Assembly: GCA_023101885.1 (NCBI GenBank)
Contig: JALPQD010000247.1
Span: forward strand, 3,256,230 to 3,320,229
Source: Typhlomys cinereus
Lineage: Eukaryota; Chordata; Mammalia; Rodentia; Platacanthomyidae
DNA: 64,000 nt
Reading direction: 5' to 3'
Shown here: positions 1 to 64,000 of the stretch, in pieces
How positions within the stretch are numbered: the first letter of the stretch is position 1
How the letters are laid out: every line of letters begins with the position of its first letter
The notes under the pieces: model-generated
What the model was told of the DNA's origin: nothing
What the model saw: only the letters and a program-made list of their open reading frames with translations
Database searches by the model: none
Translations under genes and position numbers: made by a program

Positions 1-212
1 CACACTTGTGGGCAAGACTGGAGGGCTGCCTTTGACCAACTGGACCTCCAGAACACAGCAGCTTTAGTAGTCTAGGGTCCCCGGGAGAAATCCAGAAGAG
101 AGGTTTGTTGGATTTTTAGCATAGCACAAAGATCAGTAGTAACAAAATCCAGTAGACTATCACATAGTCTCATCTCCCAACTGAAACACATGAAACATGA
201 AACACCATGTTT

Positions 213-214
<2 letters not shown>

Positions 215-269
<55 letters not shown>
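215..269. repeat. (CA)n microsatellite
   Basis: About 27 CA units, not obviously attached to a SINE. Confidence 0.98.
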
Positions 270-271
<2 letters not shown>

Positions 272-2654
272 CTAGGTTCTCTTTTGTCCCTGTAGGAAAA
301 AAAAAAAAAAAAGTCAACCAAAGGTGCTGCTGGGGCTGTCAGGAATCCCACTGCTTGGGGCACAGTCGAAGCACCTCAGGCAGCAGGGGGTGGGTCTCCC
401 ATGCCCCCACTGAGAGGAACAATGCCAGTGTGCAAGTCCAAGGATGGCATCTCCCCCCACTGCAGACCTGTCATCAGTCTCATCACGGTCCCTTCGGAAT
501 CGCAGGCAGCACCTGACCTTCCCAGCAGTGTGAGTTTGTGTCACAAGGACTTGTGGATCACAGCAACACCTATCATGGAAAGGAAAGAGCATTAGCTTAA
601 TAAGTAGACTCACTGCACACCCTCGCAAGGATTGTGTTCAGCTTGATTCTCAACACACCCAATGAAAATCCAGTCACTGGCCCACGTCTGTAACGCATTA
701 GAAGTGATGACTGATTGCTGTCTACTTAGCTACTATTGCAATTTGCCAATAAATTCGCAACCAAAGATCTTAGGGGAACAAGAGACTTTTATTTATTTTT
801 TTTTTAATGACTCTGGTCATCTTAGTCCAGCTTGGCAGGAGAACTCATACCAATATGGCTACACCATATCTGCAGAGATTGTGGAGACAGAAGCACGAAG
901 ACTACCAAAGTACGCTGAAGAATGCCACCTTACTGCCAGCTTCGCCCATTATATCCACCTGCCGAGGGATGGTCCCATCCGCTGTAGGCGGAGTCTCCCC
1001 ACATCAGTCAGACAGTCTTCTGCAGGCTTGCTCAGGGCCTTGACTACTGATCTTTCACGATGTACCCAGAGCTCAGCCTTCAATTGTCCAATTGACACCT
1101 ATATATCCATCATAACTACTTTTAGAAAACACTGGAGTGAACTGAAAGAATGGTAGACCGACTTCATGGAAAGAAGCAAAACTGATTCCAGCATTAGCTT
1201 TGCGACCAGTCACCCTGGATCTGTTTACATCTTCAACCTCAGTTTCCACACTGTCTGCTGTCATAGGGCTGAGAAACCCAACCAGTGCAGAACTCTCAAC
1301 TTGGTTACACATCCCAAACATGTGCCACGATGCTGGTACCTTGAATTTCTTTATGATTCAAACGTCACAGTACTAGACTGCAACTATGTGAAGCCACTAC
1401 AGGCGGAGTCAGTCAACAGCCTTTCGGCTCACTGTTCTTGATGTTGACATTGGGGAGTTACACTCGGCTTCCTTAGATTACCTTTTCAGTAGTGCCATGT
1501 GACCCAGTCCTGACCGATGGAATCATAAGGCAAGTCTGTAAGTGCTGGTTATCCTTATTCTCCTTCGGACGCTCTGGCAGGACTAAGAAGTCACAGCAAT
1601 TGCTGAGAAAGATGTCAGAAGAAAAGGAAAAGGAAAGACCTGGTTCTTCAGTGACAGGAGGGGTCAGTAGGTGTGATACTTATTTTCAGGTATCAACTTG
1701 ACCATTGAGACCAAAGCCTTTAGGCACACCTATGAGGAATTATCTAGTTAAAGCAAGCCTATAAAGAGAAGGGTATAATTGGGATAACTGATATTGGGTG
1801 GGGCCATTCCACAGGCAGCTGGATAAGATGGAGAGAGAATTGGTTGCCTTTGACAGACTGTCAAACTAGGTATATACTTTGGTCCTCACCCCTTTCTTAG
1901 CTCTGCCTGTGGATGTGGTGTGGCTATTTCCATTGACTCCCAATGCTGGTATGAATTTCCTGCCATAGTGGACTATCGCCTGAAATTGTACACTGGAGAT
2001 GAAGATCCCTTTGTTCCCCTAATGCTTTGGGTCATGTATTCATCACACGGACAGTGTATGAGACTAGACACCAGGCCAACCACAGAGTTCTATCTAAGAC
2101 AAACATACTTCCTTATATATACTTTTGGACTAGTCTTCTGGCTCCTGATTCTAAACAAAATCCTAACCCGAAAGATGTCTACAAAGAACACGCTTTCTGG
2201 AATCCTATCTGAGCACATTCCCACAGCTATAAAATGTTCTAGTTGAAGGTGAGAGTAAGGGAACATGGCAAAAATAAAGCCCAGGATACACATCAGAGAG
2301 ATTCCAATCAAGACAGCCATTCCCTGCTGCTGCCTGGCTAACAACAGTACAGGCAGAGGAGCCTCAAGTCAGGCAAAACATCTTGGTCCACGAAATGCTG
2401 CCATACCTTGGCAGCATCTCGCCTCTACCTTGGGCATCTCTCTCATTAGGTAGCTTTTTTTTTAAAAATGGCACCTTACATTGTTTTCTTATACATTTTT
2501 TCTTTTGATTATAATAGTAATAAATTCCGATTATGAAAAATTTGGAAAATGTGAACAACATCAAGGAAAAAGTCTTCAATTTCATCATACAAAGAGAACA
2601 AGCATTATGTTTCTGGACTACTTTCCAGCATCTAATTATAATCACAATCATTTA

Positions 2655-2850
2655 GCAAGTGGTGTCTAGCACCAGGCAGGCTCATGAGAAGCTCTTTACA
2701 CACATTAGCACATTGCATTCTCCTGACAGCCCTGAGATACAGTCTAATTTTATCCCCATTTTACAACTGAGACAAACAGAGGTTCCATCGGGTTGTATAT
2801 CTAGCCCAGAGACCCAGGATTAGTGGCTAAGCTGGAATATCAGATGCTTG
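2655..2850 (+). mobile_element. MIR fragment
   Basis: TTTATCCCCATTTTACAACT, GAGACAAACAGAGGTTCC and GATTAGTGGCTAAGCTGGAA match the MIR core and 3' part. Confidence 0.8.
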
Positions 2851-3879
2851 TTTCTGGAAGAAATAATTATCCGGCCCCTACTCCCATTCCCTGAAACAGA
2901 CCCAGAGATCCAAGGACATATGATGCATTCAACTCGCCTTCTCCTTTAACCCAACAGATACTGTACAAACATGAAGGAACACGTAAAATATCAAGGAACA
3001 AAATACATCAACAAAAAGACACCATTCAAAGAGTCCAGATTACCATTTTCCTAATATCAGTCATGAAGTAACTTTCAGGTTTTTTTGCTGAGTAATGCTC
3101 TGATTAAAAAGAAAAAAAAAAAACAAAACTTGAGACTTCAAGCTTTGCATTATAGATCCAATCCAAAGATTTACAGAAAAAAGACAGTCAATGGCTTTGA
3201 CAGAACCAAATTTCATGTTTGTTAGTCTCCTTTCTGCATAATTCTGGAGTGGGCAGAGGAGCAAGAGAGGCTTGTGAAATGCTGAGCGCACATGAAATGT
3301 GACAGGGCTACACGCGAGCCCTCCCTTCTCATTGCGACACAGGTGGAGTCAAAGGCCCCTTCCCGTCCTCTGTGTCTATCCTGCTCATCCCTACTGCCTT
3401 CGGGAAGAAAAAAGATGTTGATTTTCATGAGAACAGAAGCAGACTAGAACAAAAATGCTCCTAGAATCGTCCATATTTAGTGTGGAAAATGTGACAAGGT
3501 GAGGGAAACCCTGAAAGAGAAAGCGAGAGAAGCTGAACGTGAGGACTTACTGGAGGCTGCCTGACACCTTCGTCCTTTGAACTGCAATCCAAGAAATGGA
3601 ATGACTTGCCAAGTGAAGTGGGGAAGAGGAGAGAACCACTCAAGTCAGTGTGGATTATATGGCTTTTTTTTTTTTAATGATCAAATGATTTTTAAATATC
3701 TTGGATAACGCATGGTACATGGCATGTGCTTAATAAATTAAATAAGTGTTGACTCTTTCAGTTTCTGGAAGACTTGAATGTACATCTGCATATCTCCTCC
3801 TTAGGGAACCTGTGGCCTCAGCAACATGGTCTCTGATGTTACCTTGCCCCCTGCACCTCACTAACAGCACACATACTCT

Positions 3880-4565
3880 AGAGAAGCAGCAGCTCTGGGG
3901 TTAAAGGCTTTGCCTCTCAAGCAAAAGGACCTGAGTTCTTAAGACTTTGCATGACCTGCGCAATGACCAACACATCATTGACCCCCAAAGTCTAACGTGG
4001 ATCGCAGGCACTAGGATCCTTAGAGGCAAGGGATTAACAGCCACAGTAGTGTTCCTATACTATAGGGGAACACACACACAAAAAAAGAGCTCTAGGCAAT
4101 GCTACTGAGTCCTTACACCTCATCAGAGAGGAGGACCCAGTGGGAAGTTTGACATGCACACTAAAGGATGCTCCAGGAATGGGGCGGGGGGGAGGCACTG
4201 GGAGAAAGAGGGAGAAAAGGAAAGGGAAAGGGGGGGGAGGGAGCAAGGGGGTTCCGGGGAGGGGTGGAGGGAGGGAGGGAACCGGGTTACCTATTAAGTT
4301 TGTATGAGTGGAAAAAATAAAGAAAGAAATAAAAAAAAAAAAAGGACCTGAGCTCTGATCCCCAGATCACAAGTAAAAATGCAGAGAGGAACAAGGCAGT
4401 GGCCTGCAATTCAAACCTTGGTAGGCGGAGCCTGGGGAACTCTAGAGCAAAATAATAGGGAGGTAAAGCAAACCAGGATGATTGTTGACATCACCCTTGA
4501 GCCTCCACAGGCACTCAAGTGCCCTCTTGTACAACTCACCACCACCACATACACACACAAAAAGC
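3880..4565 (+). mobile_element. B2-like SINE interrupted by an L1 3'-end insertion
   Basis: The left part (3880-3938) is a tRNA-like head (GGGTTAAAGGCTTTGCC ... AAAGGACCTGAGTTCT). The right part (4341-4565) resumes with AAAGGACCTGAGCTCT and carries the family body (GGCGGAGCCTGGGGAAC, AGGATGATTG, CACCCTTGAGCCTCC) and a CACACA end. The repeated 16 bp at 3923-3938 and 4341-4356 (one mismatch) is the target-site duplication of the inserted element. Confidence 0.85.
3939..4340 (+). mobile_element. 5'-truncated L1 3' end with G-rich polypurine tract and poly(A)
   Basis: The insert ends in an A-rich tail (4315-4340) and is flanked by the 16-bp duplication described in the SINE entry, the hallmark of target-primed reverse transcription. 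4190-4280 is almost pure purine, with G runs of 4-8. The stretch 'CAGCCACAGTAGTGTTCCTAT' type sequence near 4040 recurs in a second copy at 36197-36469. Assignment to L1 rests on the G-rich 3' UTR typical of rodent L1. Confidence 0.75.
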
Positions 4566-4844
4566 AGCCTTGCACATTTCTCTTCCCAGCCTCTTTACTC
4601 CACCCTGAGCCGGAACAATACGAGGAACAAGGACTTAGGTAGAACTCAGCCCTGGGCTTAAATTCTGATGTTGCCATTTCTTACTAGTTCTGTAGTATTT
4701 AATAATTTGCTTAAACTTCCCACAGCTCAGCTTCAAAATGGATGGATGCCATCACATTGAGTCTGAGGATTGTTAAGGAGAGGAGATCTACACACTGCAC
4801 CAAGTATACTGCCCACGACTCAGAGAGAGGGTGCGAGGGTGCTA

Positions 4845-5105
4845 CGGTTTGAAATGAAGGGACTCCTGCGGGCTCATGTGTCAGAGGCTTGGAACGCAGC
4901 TGGCAGTGCTATTTTGGGAGGTGCTAGAAACTTTAGGAGGTGAGGTCTGGTTGGAAGGAGTATGTCACTGGAAGTGTCTCTTTCAAGGGTGTCTTGTCCC
5001 TGACCTGTTTCTGTCTCTCGGCTTCCTGACTGGCACGAGAGCGACTCTGCTCCACCACTCCTTGTGTGATGTCCACCCTCACCACCTTGAGTCAAAATAA
5101 ACCTT
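4845..5105 (+). mobile_element. AATAAA-terminated repeat (LTR- or L1-tail-like)
   Basis: CTACGGTTTGAAATGAAGGG, CATGTGTCAGAGGCTTGGAA, TTTTGGGAGGTGCTAGAAAC, GTAGGTCACTGGAAGTG-like and GAGTCAAAATAAACCTTTTC. I know this block order from a dispersed mammalian repeat but cannot name the family. Confidence 0.5.
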
Positions 5106-5110
5106 TTCAA

Positions 5111-5349
5111 GGCTGAGGAGATGACTCAGGGTTAAAGTCTTCATCTCACAAGCTAAAGGACCTGAATTTGAATCCCCACAACCTACTTGAAAATGCAAGG
5201 CAGAGATGACAGCAGACTGTAAATCTGGCCCTTGAAGGAAGAGCCTGGGAAACCTCAGAGCAAAGCAAAAAGAAGGTAGAGCAACTCAGGATGATGCCTG
5301 ATGTCACCCTTGGGCCTGCACAGGCACACGTTCTCCGGCACCTCTTGTG

Positions 5350-5398
<49 letters not shown>

Positions 5399-5414
5399 AC
5401 AGACACACACACTT
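5111..5414 (+). mobile_element. B2-like SINE with (CA)n tail
   Basis: tRNA-like head GGCTGAGGAGATGACTCAGG with A-box-like and B-box-like segments (GAATTTGAATCC). The body has GGAAGAGCCTGGGAAACC, CAGAGCAAAGCAA, GTAGAGCAACTCAGGATGAT and CACCCTTGGGCC, ending in a long (CA)n at 5351-5414. It lies about 210 bp beyond the exon 14 donor. Confidence 0.85.
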
Positions 5415-5625
5415 CTGGGGCTGTACTCAGACTCACAGAGGAAAGAGGCACTACTTATCAACACCCACTGTGTGCTTGGAGTGAAGGTGTCATGGCCCGG
5501 TGATAACCACCTGCCACCCCTGCAGAAGGCATTCCATTCTAAGTTAAGCAGGCTCCCCTCCCCACACCCTGTTTCTGCCCCCGCAGTGGCCGCCGCAGCA
5601 GGGGACAGAGCTGGAATGCACTGAC

Positions 5626-63065
<57,440 letters not shown>

Positions 63066-63259
63066 CTGCAAGAGAAGGTGACAATTCTCAGATGCTGGCT
63101 CCTCCTAGCAGGAAACTCCATTGTCTACCTCTGTCATGTGAACTCATACTCAAGAATTGTTCATGGCTCTTCACTGCCCGCCCACGATGGTCAAGCTTCC
63201 TGACCCGTTTCCTACACCTACTGTCACATCAGGGACCCAAGCACCATCGGGTATTTTAG

Positions 63260-63545
63260 TAATTTTTATTTTTTTATTCTTTGACATTTTCATACATAAG
63301 CACAATGAATGTGTGCTTTCACTACGTATTGCCCAATCCCATCCTCCACCTCTCCTACGTCATACCTTTTCCTTTCCATCCAATCTTCCCTCTCCCTTCA
63401 CATCTTTTTGTACCTGTGGGTCACAGCACCGGTGGATTTTACGTAGTCCTACAACTTCCAGTAGTATTTCCCTCGGTGATACGGTCTCTGGGGACCATAT
63501 GAGAATGCATATTTACACTCATCAGGTCTAGGCCAGAGCTTGAGA
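63260..63545 (-). mobile_element. L1 (Lx-like) 3' UTR, antisense
   Basis: CATTTTCATACATAAGCACA and AATGAATGTGTGC, then a long C/T-rich stretch (63340-63410). Same architecture as 25190-25490. It lies about 200 bp upstream of exon 5 in transcript direction. Confidence 0.55.
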
Positions 63546-63709
63546 GCCTGGTTGATTGTTCCTAAGAAGAACTCAGGTGACACAGCTGCAGGTGCAGGAG
63601 TCACACTTGAGGAACCGAATGCTGTGCATACACATAACGCGTGTACAGTACACATAGAGACCCTGTGCACTTGACTATGCATTGGAAACATCTGGATAAC
63701 TTATATTTA

Positions 63710-63880
63710 CTTATCTATTTGAAAGAGAGGGACAGAGAGAGAGAGAGAGAGAAAGAGAGAAACAGACAGAGCGAGCATGCCACTCTACATAGGTGTAAGC
63801 CTGAGGACAACATTCAGAAGTTAGTTCTGGGCATAGAACTCAAGCCTTTACCCACTGAGTCTCTTCAGCTTCCATATCTG
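63710..63880 (-). mobile_element. B4-like SINE, antisense (degenerate)
   Basis: A GA-rich stretch (63735-63770), then GCCTGAGGACAACATTCAGA, GGCATAGAACTCAAGCC and TACCCACTGAGTCTCTTCAG. Confidence 0.6.
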
Positions 63881-64000
63881 AGTCATGTCAAATACTGATA
63901 TGTAGGTGTATTCCCAAAGATTCTGACAGTTATGGGTTGTGACCTGACACTGAAGATGTTTTTCAAAGCTTCCCACATGCTTCTATTGGTCAGCCAAGTC

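Larger units (their letters stand above)
1..5625 (-). other. KLHL3 intron 14 (part)
   Basis: No exon found. From left to right: (CA)n at 215-269 followed by an A run (297-313). 770-1100 resembles the minus orientation of the AACTTGAC repeat family (TTTTATT stretch, then CAGCTTGGCAGGAG), and 1684-1990 its plus orientation. An A/T-rich stretch lies at 2450-2620 and a MIR fragment at 2655-2850. 2860-3880 looks unique. A SINE split by an L1 3' end spans 3880-4565. A MIR-like fragment is at 4640-4790. An AATAAA-terminated repeat of LTR or L1-tail type is at 4845-5105. A SINE with a (CA)n tail runs from 5111 to 5414. Confidence 0.8.
63066..64000 (-). other. KLHL3 intron 4 (part)
   Basis: The sequence upstream of exon 5 contains a minus-oriented L1 3' fragment (about 63260-63545) and a minus-oriented B4-like SINE with a GA-rich stretch (63710-63880). 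No exon is seen; the BTB-coding exons should lie beyond the right edge. Confidence 0.75.

Noticed and set aside
72..516. Open frames rich in Cys-Val or Thr-His at many (CA)n/(GT)n tracts (e.g. 72-516, 5146-5624, 8284-8702, 44326-44593, 60790-61216)
   Set aside because: They are translations of dinucleotide repeats and SINE tails, without codon bias or homology.
3596..3615. Possible last KLHL3 exon (minus-strand AAGTCATTCC resembling the C-terminal VAVIH codons)
   Set aside because: The reading frame does not fit, and the following bases do not continue as expected to a stop. The same applies to the GACTGCAAC at about 1375.

Overview
This window is mammalian nuclear DNA from a rodent. It holds part of one recognisable protein-coding gene, KLHL3 (Kelch-like 3), on the minus strand. 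Ten coding exons with intact GT-AG boundaries lie between 5626 and 63065. In human numbering they encode residues 122 to 579 of a protein of about 587 residues: the BACK region and all but the last few residues of the six-bladed Kelch propeller. The BTB-domain exons and promoter lie beyond position 64000. The final exon (about eight residues and the 3' UTR) lies beyond position 1. KLHL3 is the substrate adaptor of a CUL3 ubiquitin ligase that degrades WNK kinases and so controls NaCl reabsorption in the distal nephron. No other protein-coding gene was found.

The 12.5-kb intron between exons 8 and 9 contains the microRNA gene mir-874 (22215-22290, minus strand). Both mature arms match the miR-874 sequences I know, so host gene and microRNA are probably made from one transcript.

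The remaining ~95% is intron. It is packed with retrotransposon debris: a B2-like tRNA-derived SINE family with long (CA)n tails, a second B2-like class, B4/RSINE1-like and B1-like SINEs, rodent L1 3' ends with a G-rich polypurine tract, older L1 fragments, many MIR fragments, a Charlie-type hAT remnant, a decayed retroviral fragment with LTR-like sequence, and several copies of a rodent repeat that begins near AACTTGAC. The SINEs resemble mouse B2 only loosely. A mouse-like rodent outside the mouse/rat group is likely; a jerboa-like lineage is a guess.

Layout, left to right (3' to 5' of the gene): intron 14 (1-5625), exon 14, exon 13, exon 12, exon 11, exons 10 and 9 (only 383 bp apart), the mir-874 intron (18063-30599), exon 8, exon 7, a 16.4-kb repeat-rich intron (33732-50096), exon 6, a 12.7-kb intron (50207-62902), exon 5, and part of the next intron. 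Exon numbers follow the human 15-exon model from memory.

The most interesting observations are: a 51-bp tandem array in intron 7 that seems to be made of copies of exon 7's own 3' end and splice donor; a 65-bp near-perfect inverted duplication at 44318/45306; a SINE whose middle is inverted; an insertion that is only poly(A) between 17-bp target duplications; and a CpG-dense, promoter-like island at 47340-47640.
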